From positions 373,746 to 437,745 of the forward strand of contig NZ_JAHKQI010000008.1 of NCBI RefSeq assembly GCF_018860975.1: DNA of 64,000 nucleotides. Direction: 5' to 3'. The notes beneath the pieces were generated by a model that saw only the letters and a list, made by a program, of their open reading frames with translations, ran no database searches and was not told the DNA's origin. Below are positions 1 to 7,786 of this stretch, one piece after another. A program made the position numbers and the translations under genes. Numbering within the stretch: the stretch's first letter is position 1; each line of letters starts with the position of its first letter. This DNA is from Lentibacter algarum (lineage in GTDB: Bacteria > Pseudomonadota > Alphaproteobacteria > Rhodobacterales > Rhodobacteraceae).

Positions 1-1613
1 CAGCCAAGATCGTGCTGGAAGGCGCATCTGGCGAGACCGTCCTCAAGGACGCCGTGAGCTACCCCGCCGGCACAGTTGTTGACGCGACTTTCATGAGCGC
101 CAAAGCGCTTGATGCCTTCCTGCTTTCAGAAATCGATAAGACCAAAACCGAAGGCACGCTGTTTTCGTTGCACATGAAGGCGACGATGATGAAAGTCTCT
201 GACCCGATCATCTTTGGCCACGCGGTCAAAGCCTTCCTCGCACCGGTGTTTGAAAAACACGGCTCGGCGATCGAGGCGCTTGGTGTGAACCCGAACCAAG
301 GCCTTGGCGCGCTGCTTGAGAAAGTCGCTGACAATGCCGAAATCATGGCTGATATCGACGCTTGCATGGCCGCCCGCCCGCCGATGTATATGGTCGACTC
401 AGACAAAGGCATCACCAACCTGCATGTGCCGTCTGATGTGATCATCGACGCTTCAATGCCTGCGCTCATTCGCGCTGGCGGCAAAGGATGGGGCCCTGAT
501 GGCAACGAGTCAGACGCCAACTGTGTGATCCCTGATGACAGCTACGCACCTGTCTATGACGAGGCCGTGAAGTTCTTCAAAGCCAATGGCGCGCTTGATC
601 CGGCCACTGCTGGCACCGTGCAAAACGTCGGTCTGATGGCGCAAAAAGCCGAGGAATACGGCAGCCACCCAACCACCTTTGAGATGCCGGAAGCTGGCGT
701 GGTCAAAATGATCCTCGAAGACGGCACAGTGTTGCACGAACTCAAGGTTGAAGCTGGCGACATCTGGCGCTCGGCCAGCGCCAACAAGGCGCCGATTGAA
801 GACTGGGTGAACCTTGCGATTGCCCGCCAAAAAGCCACCGGCTATCGCAGCATTTTCTGGCTCGACGCCAACCGCGCCCACGATGCCGAGTTGATCGCCT
901 ATGTGAAGCCGATCCTTGAGGCTCAAGGCGTTGCTGACAAGTTCGAGATCATGGCTCCGCGCGAAGCCACGAAGGCCTCGCTTGAGACCATCACCAAGGG
1001 CGAGAACAGCATCGCCATCACCGGCAACGTGCTGCGCGACTATCTGACCGATCTGTTCCCGATCCTTGAGCTGGCGACTTCGGCCAAGATGCTCTCGATC
1101 GTGAAGCTTATGAATGGTGGTGGCTTGTTTGAAACCGGTGCTGGCGGCTCGGCTCCCAAGCACGTGCAACAGCTTGATGCGGAAAACCACCTGCGTTGGG
1201 ACAGCCTTGGTGAGTTCTGCGCGCTTGGTGAAAGTCTGCAGTTCCTTGCGGAAGCCAAAGGCAACGACAAGGCCCGCATTTTGGGCCAAGCGGTTGACGC
1301 AGCCACGCAGGGCATCCTTGACAACAACCGCTCGCCAAGCCGCAAAGTCGGTGAGCCTGACAACCGCGACAGCCACTACTGGTTTGCCCGTTACTGGGCC
1401 GAAGCCTTGGCGGCTCAGTCAGACGATGCCGCCCTTGCCGCCGAGTTTGCACCCGTCGCGAAAGCGCTGGCCGAAGGTGAAGCAGCCATCGTTGCCGAAC
1501 TGGCCGCCGCTCAAGGCAAGCCTGCCGACACAGGCGGTTACTATACCGCCGACGCTGATAAACTTGCCTCAGTGATGCGCCCGAGCGCGACACTCAACAA
1601 GATTATCGGCTAA
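1..1613 (+). CDS. icd: Monomeric NADP-dependent isocitrate dehydrogenase (5' partial)
   Basis: Oxidatively decarboxylates isocitrate to 2-oxoglutarate with NADP+ in the cytosolic TCA cycle. The reading frame is open from base 3 with no start, so the N-terminus lies outside the window. About 536 residues remain of a family of roughly 740. Segments typical of the large single-chain type are present, such as [15 protein letters not shown] and [15 protein letters not shown], and the C-terminal part includes [19 protein letters not shown]. The protein is unrelated in sequence to the homodimeric Icd of enteric bacteria. The stop codon overlaps the stop of the convergent amidotransferase gene by four bases. 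A GTG near base 12 is internal and not the true start. Confidence 0.93.
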   Translation, partial: AKIVLEGASGETVLKDAVSYPAGTVVDATFMSAKALDAFLLSEIDKTKTEGTLFSLHMKATMMKVSDPIIFGHAVKAFLAPVFEKHGSAIEALGVNPNQGLGALLEKVADNAEIMADIDACMAARPPMYMVDSDKGITNLHVPSDVIIDASMPALIRAGGKGWGPDGNESDANCVIPDDSYAPVYDEAVKFFKANGALDPATAGTVQNVGLMAQKAEEYGSHPTTFEMPEAGVVKMILEDGTVLHELKVEAGDIWRSASANKAPIEDWVNLAIARQKATGYRSIFWLDANRAHDAELIAYVKPILEAQGVADKFEIMAPREATKASLETITKGENSIAITGNVLRDYLTDLFPILELATSAKMLSIVKLMNGGGLFETGAGGSAPKHVQQLDAENHLRWDSLGEFCALGESLQFLAEAKGNDKARILGQAVDAATQGILDNNRSPSRKVGEPDNRDSHYWFARYWAEALAAQSDDAALAAEFAPVAKALAEGEAAIVAELAAAQGKPADTGGYYTADADKLASVMRPSATLNKIIG

Positions 1614-2413
1614 GCAACTTTCGGGCGCGTGGCTGACGCAATGCGCCCGAATTTCCGCAGCTCTTTGGCACCTTTGCGAAGCACCGCCACTGTGCCAGCG
1701 GTTTGGGCTTCCCAGCCCTCTTCCTGTTCAACCAATGGCTCTGACACGACGGCAAAGCCCTGTCGGCTCGCGCTCCAGCGATGGTAGAGCGTTGGCGCCC
1801 TGTCATCTGAGGCATAGCGAAAGGCATAAAGCGTTTCGCCATCTGTCAGCGCTGCTGCAAAACGCATATGCGGGGTTGCGCCCTTCTCGCTTGCCAGCGC
1901 TTCCATTTTGGCTACGGCCTGTTCCACTGCCCCAATCGGATCCTCTTCAAGCCCGAGGCCAGCCGCGATCAGAAACAGCGCTTCGCTGTCGGTCGCGCCT
2001 TTGCGGTGCATATACTGCTCCTCACCAATCAGCATATCAGCCGATTTGCGCCAATGCTCATAGCCCCCCGCCTGCCCGTTGTGGACAAAGCTCCACTTTC
2101 CGTAAGTGAAGGGGTGACAATTGTTGCGACTAATCGCTGTGCCCGTCGAAGCCCTGACATGGGCCAGAAAAGCCCCTGATCGCACCTGCTGACAGAGTGA
2201 CCGCAGGTTGGGGTCTGACCAAGCCGGAAACACATCACGGTAGAGGCCCGGCTCGGGGCGGCTGTCATACCACGCGAGGCCAAAGCCGTCGGCGTTGATC
2301 GAAGTCTTGCACTCGTCTGCCGCCTTCGATTGCACGATCAGCGAGTGGTTGGGGTTGCTGACGAGGTCCTCAAGATAGACCGGCGCACCAAGGTAGGCCG
2401 CCCAACGACACAT
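1610..2413 (-). CDS. Class II glutamine amidotransferase (YafJ/EgtC-like)
   Basis: A 267-residue protein beginning [11 protein letters not shown]. Cys2, exposed after removal of Met1, is the expected N-terminal nucleophile of Ntn-type glutaminases. Further family signatures are [19 protein letters not shown] and [13 protein letters not shown]. Proteins of this type hydrolyse glutamine and pass ammonia to an unknown acceptor. There is no synthetase domain, so the acceptor reaction cannot be named. The start codon overlaps the stop of the upstream DUF6356 gene (ATGA type), so the two are probably co-translated. EgtC of ergothioneine synthesis is a relative, but no other egt gene is nearby, so I do not assign that role. 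Confidence 0.85.
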   Translation of the reverse strand: MCRWAAYLGAPVYLEDLVSNPNHSLIVQSKAADECKTSINADGFGLAWYDSRPEPGLYRDVFPAWSDPNLRSLCQQVRSGAFLAHVRASTGTAISRNNCHPFTYGKWSFVHNGQAGGYEHWRKSADMLIGEEQYMHRKGATDSEALFLIAAGLGLEEDPIGAVEQAVAKMEALASEKGATPHMRFAAALTDGETLYAFRYASDDRAPTLYHRWSASRQGFAVVSEPLVEQEEGWEAQTAGTVAVLRKGAKELRKFGRIASATRPKVA

Positions 2414-2619
2414 CAGCGCCCCCTGTTGTGCGTGCGCTCATAAAGACGCGCGATGATGGTGCTGGCGGTCTTTTCGCAGGCTGCTGGCACGAAGGCATGT
2501 AGCAAGGCTGCAAAGGCCGCAACAAACAACCAAAAGCTAAAGCGCAATGCAAAGAGCATATGCTCAAAGAAGCTCTCGTCAACGGCCTTCGGGTGATCTA
2601 GGAAAATCTTTGAAATCAT
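2413..2619 (-). CDS. DUF6356 family small protein
   Basis: A 68-residue protein starting MISKIFLDHPKAVDESFFEH. The pattern (hydrophobic start, HP, then ES/ET, then EH) and a following hydrophobic segment (LFVAAFAALLHAFVPAAC, about residues 33-50) match the DUF6356 family of alphaproteobacteria, whose function is unknown. One membrane-associated helix is likely. I chose the ATG at 2619 because homologues I recall start with MI and a GGAG lies upstream. An in-frame ATG at 2631 would add MEQD. It overlaps the downstream amidotransferase start and is divergent from the Lrp/AsnC gene. Confidence 0.72.
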   Translation of the reverse strand: MISKIFLDHPKAVDESFFEHMLFALRFSFWLFVAAFAALLHAFVPAACEKTASTIIARLYERTHNRGR

Positions 2620-2631
2620 GTCCTGCTCCAT

Positions 2632-2722
2632 AACTTTCGGCGGGTTTGCCTTGGGGTGAAAGTTACAAAAGTTGCCCTTGGTATTTGTCCCAAAAATCAG
2701 CCTTTATGCTTTCACTTTGGGA
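2632..2722. promoter_or_regulatory. Divergent promoter region with two dyads
   Basis: Between the DUF6356 gene and the Lrp/AsnC regulator lie two inverted repeats: AACTTTC (2632-2638) with GAAAGTT (2658-2664), and TCCCAAA (2688-2694) with TTTGGGA (2716-2722). Lrp/AsnC proteins often bind near their own gene, so these could be operator sites. That is inference from position only. Confidence 0.35.
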
Positions 2723-2744
2723 AAACGTCCCGCATATATGGGGT

Positions 2745-3203
2745 ATGATCGAAATTGATGACATAGACAGGCGCATTTTGCGAAATGTTCAAGCCAACAG
2801 TGACCTCTCGCTTGATGCGCTCAGCGCAGAGGTGGGCCTGTCGCGCAACGCCTGTTGGCGGCGACTCAAGCAGTTGCAGCAGGCCGGGGTGATCAAGCGC
2901 CGTGTAGCCCTGCTTGACGCTGGCAAGCTCGGCCTTGGCCTGACGGTGTTCATTCAGGTGCGCGCAGCCACCCACACCGCCGATTGGTCAACCGATTTCG
3001 CCCGCGCAGCCCGTGCCTTGCCCGAAATACAGGCTGTCTACCGCATGTCCGGCGATCTCGACTATTTGCTGCGCGCCCGTGTCAAAGATATGGTCGGTTA
3101 CGATGCCCTCTACCAAAAGCTGATCAAGCGTGTTTCAATGGCTGACGTGTCGGCGAGTTTTGTGATGGAAGACATCAAAGACACCACCGAACTGCCAATC
3201 TGA
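2745..3203 (+). CDS. Lrp/AsnC family transcriptional regulator
   Basis: A 152-residue regulator. The N-terminal winged helix-turn-helix covers about residues 3-60 (IDDIDRRILRNVQANSDLSL then LSRNACWRRLKQLQQAGVI). The C-terminal RAM/effector domain follows, with the usual YRMSGDLDYLLRARVKDM. Members sense amino acids and act as dimers or octamers. ATG 2745 gives the standard MIEIDDIDRRIL start. In-frame ATGs further upstream would add a tail not seen in the family. The SMR transporter starts 10 bases downstream, so this regulator may control export of an amino acid or amine, but the ligand is not visible. Confidence 0.9.
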   Translation: MIEIDDIDRRILRNVQANSDLSLDALSAEVGLSRNACWRRLKQLQQAGVIKRRVALLDAGKLGLGLTVFIQVRAATHTADWSTDFARAARALPEIQAVYRMSGDLDYLLRARVKDMVGYDALYQKLIKRVSMADVSASFVMEDIKDTTELPI

Positions 3204-3213
3204 GAGCTGTCAA

Positions 3214-3543
3214 ATGCACTACATCTACCTGTTTTTCGCTATCCTCGCTGAAACGATCGGCACCACCGCGCTGCAAGCCAGTCAGCAGTTCACCCGCCTC
3301 TGGCCCTCGGTGCTGGTTGTGCTGGCTTATAGCTTCAGTTTCTACCTGCTTGCACTGGCTCTCAAAGTCATGCCCGTCGGAATCGTCTATGCGCTTTGGT
3401 CAGGCCTTGGCATCGTCTTCATCGCGATCATCGGTTACTTGGTTTTCGGACAGAAACTCGACACACCAGCGATTCTCGGTCTCGCTTTGATCATCCTCGG
3501 TATCGTCGTAATCCAGCTGTTTTCAAACACCACAACACACTGA
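3214..3543 (+). CDS. Small multidrug resistance (SMR) family transporter, EmrE-like
   Basis: A 109-residue inner-membrane protein with four predicted helices, the normal size for the family. The essential proton/substrate-coupling glutamate of helix 1 is Glu13 (FAILAETIGTTAL), and the helix 3 motif YALWSGLGIVFIAIIGY is intact. It resembles EmrE-type drug/quaternary-ammonium exporters more than the Gdx subtype encoded at 31207. SMR proteins work as antiparallel dimers exchanging cations for protons. It follows the Lrp/AsnC gene by 10 bases, so the two are probably one operon. A repeat with two hairpins begins 20 bases after the stop. Confidence 0.88.
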   Translation: MHYIYLFFAILAETIGTTALQASQQFTRLWPSVLVVLAYSFSFYLLALALKVMPVGIVYALWSGLGIVFIAIIGYLVFGQKLDTPAILGLALIILGIVVIQLFSNTTTH

Positions 3544-3562
3544 CCCTTAACGAACACCCGGC

Positions 3563-3629
3563 TTTTTCTTGGGTCAAATATCCCGGGGGAAGTCACAAAC
3601 TTGTTTGTGACCTGGGGGCTGGCCCCCAC
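3563..3629 (+). repeat. 67-base intergenic repeat, copy 1 (double palindrome)
   Basis: Begins TTTTTCTTGGGTCAAATATC and carries two adjacent perfect hairpins: GTCACAAAC-TT-GTTTGTGAC (3592-3611) and TGGGGGC-TG-GCCCCCA (3613-3628). It matches the reverse complement of 7131-7197 at 64 of 67 positions. The first part is a motif found again near 25416 and 46856-46951. Its place just after the SMR stop codon and its hairpins suggest a REP-like or terminator-like element. Confidence 0.85.
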
Positions 3630-3661
3630 CTACGGCGACGCGCGAAGCGCGGCGCAATCCC

Positions 3662-4534
3662 TTAGCCGATATTTTGCAAGCGCTTGAACAGGCTCGACGT
3701 GTCCCAACGCGCGCCGCCCATTTTTTGAACGTCCTTGTAAAACTGGTCCACGAGTGCCGTCACCGGCAAGCTCGCGCCGGTTTCGTCGGCTGTAGCAAGA
3801 CAAATGCCCAGATCCTTACGCATCCAGTCAACCGCGAAGCCGTGCTCGAACTCATCCGCAAGCATCGTTTCAAACCGGTTCTGCATCTGCCAGCTTCCCG
3901 CCGCGCCCTGGCTGATCACTTCAACAACCGCGCGGCCGTCGAGTCCGGCTTTATCGGCAAAATGGAGAGCCTCCGAGAGGCCCTGAACGAGGCCCGCAAT
4001 GGCAATCTGGTTGCACATCTTGGTCATTTGTCCGGCGCCGCTCTCCCCGATGCGGCGGCAAATGCGGGCGTAGCAGTCAATCACCGGTTCAGCGCGCGCG
4101 AAGTCTTTGGCATCGCCACCGCACATAACCGACAGCACGCCGTTCTCGGCCCCTGCTTGCCCGCCCGAGATCGGCGCATCGACAAAGCCAATGCCTTGCT
4201 TTTGTCCGGCGGTGTAGAGCTCGGTGGTTACTTTTGCCGAGACTGTGGTGTGATCAACAAACACCGCTTTCTCGTTCATGCCTGCAAAGGCTCCGTCATC
4301 GCCCAGACAAACCGAGCGCAAGTCATCGTCGTTGCCCACACAGGCCAGCACCATATCGGCACCGTGCACCGCTTCACGCGGGGTCACTGCAAAGCTGCCG
4401 CCGTGCTCGGCAACCCAGGCCTCGGCTTTGGCTGACGTGCGGTTATACACGCAAACCTCGTGTCCGGCGGCTTTCAGGTGGCCTGCCATCGGATAACCCA
4501 TTACACCCAATCCCAGAAACGCGAGCTTTGTCAT
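3662..4534 (-). CDS. NAD(P)-dependent beta-hydroxyacid dehydrogenase (3-hydroxyisobutyrate dehydrogenase family)
   Basis: A 290-residue cytosolic oxidoreductase. The N-terminal Rossmann motif is LAFLGLGVMGYPMAGHL. The substrate-binding stretch is VDAPISGGQAGAENGVLSVM, and the catalytic Lys lies in GAGQMTKMCNQI. This is the GarR/HIBADH/tartronate-semialdehyde reductase family; the exact substrate cannot be read from sequence. The start at 4534 follows GGGAAAAGATC. The frame is open further upstream, but that would run into the divergent acylase gene. The gene lies alone between the inverted 67-base repeats, with the acylase on the other strand. Confidence 0.87.
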   Translation of the reverse strand: MTKLAFLGLGVMGYPMAGHLKAAGHEVCVYNRTSAKAEAWVAEHGGSFAVTPREAVHGADMVLACVGNDDDLRSVCLGDDGAFAGMNEKAVFVDHTTVSAKVTTELYTAGQKQGIGFVDAPISGGQAGAENGVLSVMCGGDAKDFARAEPVIDCYARICRRIGESGAGQMTKMCNQIAIAGLVQGLSEALHFADKAGLDGRAVVEVISQGAAGSWQMQNRFETMLADEFEHGFAVDWMRKDLGICLATADETGASLPVTALVDQFYKDVQKMGGARWDTSSLFKRLQNIG

Positions 4535-4627
4535 GATCTTTTCCCTTGCATTCGTTCTCGGTATCGTTTGTGTCGGGCAATACGCATGAAGGCAAGCACA
4601 AAGCCGATTTAAAGAGGGAGTGCAGCG

Positions 4628-7102
4628 ATGATCACAATGTTCAGATGGCTTTTCAGGCTGGCAACTTTGCTCGTTGTGCTTGGTGTGCTGGCTGTTCTTG
4701 TTGTGTATTTTCTCGCCTCGCGCAGTTTGCCGGATTACGACAAAACTCTTGAAGTCAGCGGGCTGAGCGCTCCTGTGCGAATTCTGCGTGATCACTCCAA
4801 TGTGCCGCATATTTTTTCAGACGACGAGAGTGCAGTGTTTTTCGGCCTTGGCTATGCCCATGCACAAGACCGCCTGTGGCAGATGACAACCTTGCGGCGC
4901 ACGGCGCAGGGGCGGCTTTCCGAAGTGTTCGGAACCGCGACTGTTCCCATCGATAAACTCATGCGCCGGTTTGATTTATACAGCCTCGCCCGCTCATCGG
5001 TTGCGGCGCAAGACTCGCCGACCATGACTGCGCTTGAAGCTTACTCGGCTGGCGTCAATGCGCGGCTTGCGGAAGTGAACCAAAACGCTCTGGGCCGTGG
5101 TGCGCCAGAAATGTTCATGTTCAACGCCCCTTTCGCGCCTTGGCGGCCGGAAGATTCCATCGCCATCCAAAAGCTTATGGCTGTGCAGCTTTCGGGCCAT
5201 GCCGAAGAAGAGATTTTGCGGGCGCGGGTGTCGTTTTTGCTCGACACACCCGAGCGGCTCAAAGACATCCTGCCTGACGCGCCTGGAACCGGTGTTGCTG
5301 CCCTGCCCTCTTATGCGGCGATGTTTCCGAACGCAAAACCGGCGCACAAATATGCTGGCGTAGACGTGACCAAGCTGCCGCTTTCACCGATCAAGGGCCG
5401 GGCCCATGCCGGGGCCTCAAATGCCTGGGCGGCTGACCCGACGCGCTCGGCGACGGGCGGCTCGCTTTTGGCCAACGACCCGCACCTGGGCCTCACAGCA
5501 CCGGCGATCTGGTATCTGGCGCGCCTCGAGCTGTCATCGGGGGGGGTAATTGGCGCGACTATTCCGGGGATTCCTGTTGTGCTTATCGGGCGGTCAAAGT
5601 CGCTTGGCTGGGGGGTCACCTCGTCATACCTTGATGATCAGGATATTTTCATCGAAGAGCTCAACCCCGAGAACACCGAAGAATACCGCACGCCCGACGG
5701 CTTCAAGAAGTTTACCAGTCGCGGGTCTATCATCACCATCAAAGATGCTGATCCGGTGACACTGACGTTACGTTGGACGGAGAACGGCCCTGTGTTACCG
5801 CCCTCGTTTCATGACGTTGGTGAGGTGACACCGCCCGGCCATGTTGCGGCGCTGGCCTGGACTGCGCTTGATCCGGCGGACACGTCTCTTACAGCTGGCA
5901 TGCGCCTGATGCGCGCCCATAGTATTGATGCAGCACTTGAGGCAAGCCAGCTCTACATTGCTCCCTCCCAAAACCTGACGCTGGCTGATGCGGGCAGTAT
6001 CGCGATGAAAACCATCGGAGCGATGCCGCGGCGTGATGCGAACCATGCCAGCAAAGGCCGCATGCCCGCGCGTGGCAGTGAAGCTCGAAACCGTTGGCAA
6101 GGCGTTTTTCCGGCGTCGGCCAACCCCGAGTTTATCCGCCCGCAAGGCGGCATCGTCGGCAACACCAACAACAAACTGCTCGAGCGTCCCTTCCCGCTGC
6201 ATGTGTCGTATGTCTGGGGCGACAGCCAGCGGATATTGCGATGGCAACGGTTGATGCAAGGGCGCAAGGCGCACACGCGTGACAGCTTTGTTGATGCACA
6301 GCTTGATACCGTCAGTTACACGGCGCGCGCGCTGCTGCCTTTGGTTGCTGCTGATCTCTGGTATACGGGTGAAGCCGCTGCGGAAGGCACCGTCGAGCGC
6401 CGCCGGCAGATCGCTTTGAACTTGTTGGCGGGTTGGAACGGCGAGATGAACGAGCACCTGCCCGAACCGCTGATCTACGCGGCATGGATGCGGTTTTTGC
6501 AGGAACGGCTGGTTCAGGATGAACTCGGGCCTCTTGCAGCAGAGTTTACCCACCCCAGTCCGCTGTTTCTGGAGCGGGTTTTCCGCAATGTCGAGGGCGC
6601 GGGTGTGTGGTGTGATGTGAAGCAATCAGCGGCTGTTGAAAGCTGCACCGATATTGCGCGCCTCTCGCTTGATGACGCGCTGGTCTGGCTTGATGAGGTC
6701 TATGGCACCTCGATCGAGGCGCTCAGATGGGGCGATGCCCACCAAGCCACCCACGATCACCCTGTTCTTGGCGAGGTGCCTTTGCTGCGGTATTTCGTCA
6801 ATATCCGACAATCGACATCGGGCGGAGACAACACGCTCTTGCGCGGTCGTACCAGTGGCACGGGGCCGAACCCCTTTGAGAATGTGCATGCTGCAGGCTA
6901 CCGCGGGGTCTATGATTTCACCGATCCTGACAGTTCGATCTTCGTGATTTCAACGGGGCAATCGGGGCATTTCCTGTCACGCCACTATGACGACCTTGCA
7001 CAGCTCTGGCGCCGTGGTGAGTATATTCCGATGTCGCTGGATGAGGGGCTTGCGCGGGCGGCTTCGGTTGGGGAGACTTTGTTGAGGCCAGTGCAAGAGT
7101 AA
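4628..7102 (+). CDS. Penicillin acylase family protein (Ntn hydrolase)
   Basis: An 824-residue precursor. Residues 9-30 form an N-terminal membrane segment or uncleaved signal, so the enzyme is probably exported. The chain should self-cleave before Ser264 in AGASNAWA, the SNxW signature that exposes the nucleophile of the beta subunit. LANDPHLGL follows shortly after. The alpha part carries YAHAQDRLWQM. Members hydrolyse amides, including penicillins and N-acyl-homoserine lactones. The substrate here is unknown; quorum quenching or peptide/lipid recycling are both possible. SD GGGAG is seven bases before the ATG. A short dyad follows the stop directly. Confidence 0.92.
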   Translation: MITMFRWLFRLATLLVVLGVLAVLVVYFLASRSLPDYDKTLEVSGLSAPVRILRDHSNVPHIFSDDESAVFFGLGYAHAQDRLWQMTTLRRTAQGRLSEVFGTATVPIDKLMRRFDLYSLARSSVAAQDSPTMTALEAYSAGVNARLAEVNQNALGRGAPEMFMFNAPFAPWRPEDSIAIQKLMAVQLSGHAEEEILRARVSFLLDTPERLKDILPDAPGTGVAALPSYAAMFPNAKPAHKYAGVDVTKLPLSPIKGRAHAGASNAWAADPTRSATGGSLLANDPHLGLTAPAIWYLARLELSSGGVIGATIPGIPVVLIGRSKSLGWGVTSSYLDDQDIFIEELNPENTEEYRTPDGFKKFTSRGSIITIKDADPVTLTLRWTENGPVLPPSFHDVGEVTPPGHVAALAWTALDPADTSLTAGMRLMRAHSIDAALEASQLYIAPSQNLTLADAGSIAMKTIGAMPRRDANHASKGRMPARGSEARNRWQGVFPASANPEFIRPQGGIVGNTNNKLLERPFPLHVSYVWGDSQRILRWQRLMQGRKAHTRDSFVDAQLDTVSYTARALLPLVAADLWYTGEAAAEGTVERRRQIALNLLAGWNGEMNEHLPEPLIYAAWMRFLQERLVQDELGPLAAEFTHPSPLFLERVFRNVEGAGVWCDVKQSAAVESCTDIARLSLDDALVWLDEVYGTSIEALRWGDAHQATHDHPVLGEVPLLRYFVNIRQSTSGGDNTLLRGRTSGTGPNPFENVHAAGYRGVYDFTDPDSSIFVISTGQSGHFLSRHYDDLAQLWRRGEYIPMSLDEGLARAASVGETLLRPVQE

Positions 7103-7127
7103 GTCGAATTTACTTCGTAAATCCGAC
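7103..7127 (+). terminator. Hairpin directly after the acylase stop
   Basis: GTCGAATTTAC and GTAAATCCGAC form an 11-pair stem (one mismatch or wobble) with a TTC loop, starting on the first base after the stop codon. There is no clear T tract. It may work together with the adjoining palindromic repeat. Confidence 0.45.
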
Positions 7128-7130
7128 CAT

Positions 7131-7197
7131 GTGGGGGCCAGCCCCCAAGTCACAAACAAGTTTGTGACATCCCCCGGGATATTTGAACCAAGAAAAA
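7131..7197 (-). repeat. 67-base intergenic repeat, copy 2 (inverted to copy 1)
   Basis: The reverse complement matches 3563-3629 at 64 of 67 positions, including both hairpins. It starts one base after the stop codon of the minus-strand acetyltransferase (stop at 7199-7201), read in the direction of that gene. Copies 1 and 2 face each other across about 3.5 kb. Confidence 0.85.
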
Positions 7198-7198
7198 G

Positions 7199-7786
7199 TT
7201 ACAGGATCGGGATCTGCGGAGCTGCGGTTTTTGGCAGCAGGCCAATGCTGCGCGGGTCTTGTTCGATTTCGATCTGGCGCTTGTAGGGTGTGAAGCCCGA
7301 GCGGATGTAAAATGCGAGTGCCTTGGGGTGATCGAGTGTGCAGGTATGAACGTGTAACCGCGTGATGTCTTCTGCCCAAGCGAGGGAGATCGCGCGGTTC
7401 ATCAGCCATCGCCCTGCCCCTCCGCCAACCAGTGATCCTGTGAGGCCGAAATAGGCCAGCTCGCAAGTGTTCTGTTGGCGGAAGTCGAGCTCAAGCAGGC
7501 CGACCTCTTCTGAGCCATTCTTGAGCGCGTAGACGTGCACATCAGAATCGTTGATCTGAGCATGTAACTCGGCTTCGGGCTGTGTCAGGCGGCCGAACCA
7601 GAGGTAGTCGGCCCCCACGGAGCGAAACAGCGCACGATACCAGTTGACGGATGGCGCCGAGATGCGCTCAAGCGTGAGGGCAAGATCGGCCTCGGGGCGC
7701 GCGGCGGGGCGTGCGTGCATTTCCAGGTAGGTGACAACCGAGGCGGTGTGGCCTGCAGGAACGTCATGATAACCGCATTCAAGCAT
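7199..7786 (-). CDS. GNAT family N-acetyltransferase
   Basis: A 195-residue protein. The acetyl-CoA binding region is LVGGGAGRWLMNRAI, followed by LHVHTCTLDHPKALAFYIRS, the usual motif B with an Asn/His-Pro-x-Ala-x-x-x-Tyr arrangement. The substrate is unknown. The start at 7786 overlaps the last 8 bases of mfd, so it is translated from the mfd transcript. The frame remains open upstream within mfd, but an earlier start would be a shadow of that gene. The stop lies one base from repeat copy 2. Confidence 0.83.
   Translation of the reverse strand: MLECGYHDVPAGHTASVVTYLEMHARPAARPEADLALTLERISAPSVNWYRALFRSVGADYLWFGRLTQPEAELHAQINDSDVHVYALKNGSEEVGLLELDFRQQNTCELAYFGLTGSLVGGGAGRWLMNRAISLAWAEDITRLHVHTCTLDHPKALAFYIRSGFTPYKRQIEIEQDPRSIGLLPKTAAPQIPIL

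Noticed and set aside
510-1376. Open frame of 288 codons on the minus strand
   Set aside because: Antisense to icd, no similarity to any family; shadow frame.
4535-4810. N-terminal extension of the dehydrogenase
   Set aside because: It would overlap the divergent acylase gene by more than 180 bases and precede a Rossmann motif that must be near the N-terminus.
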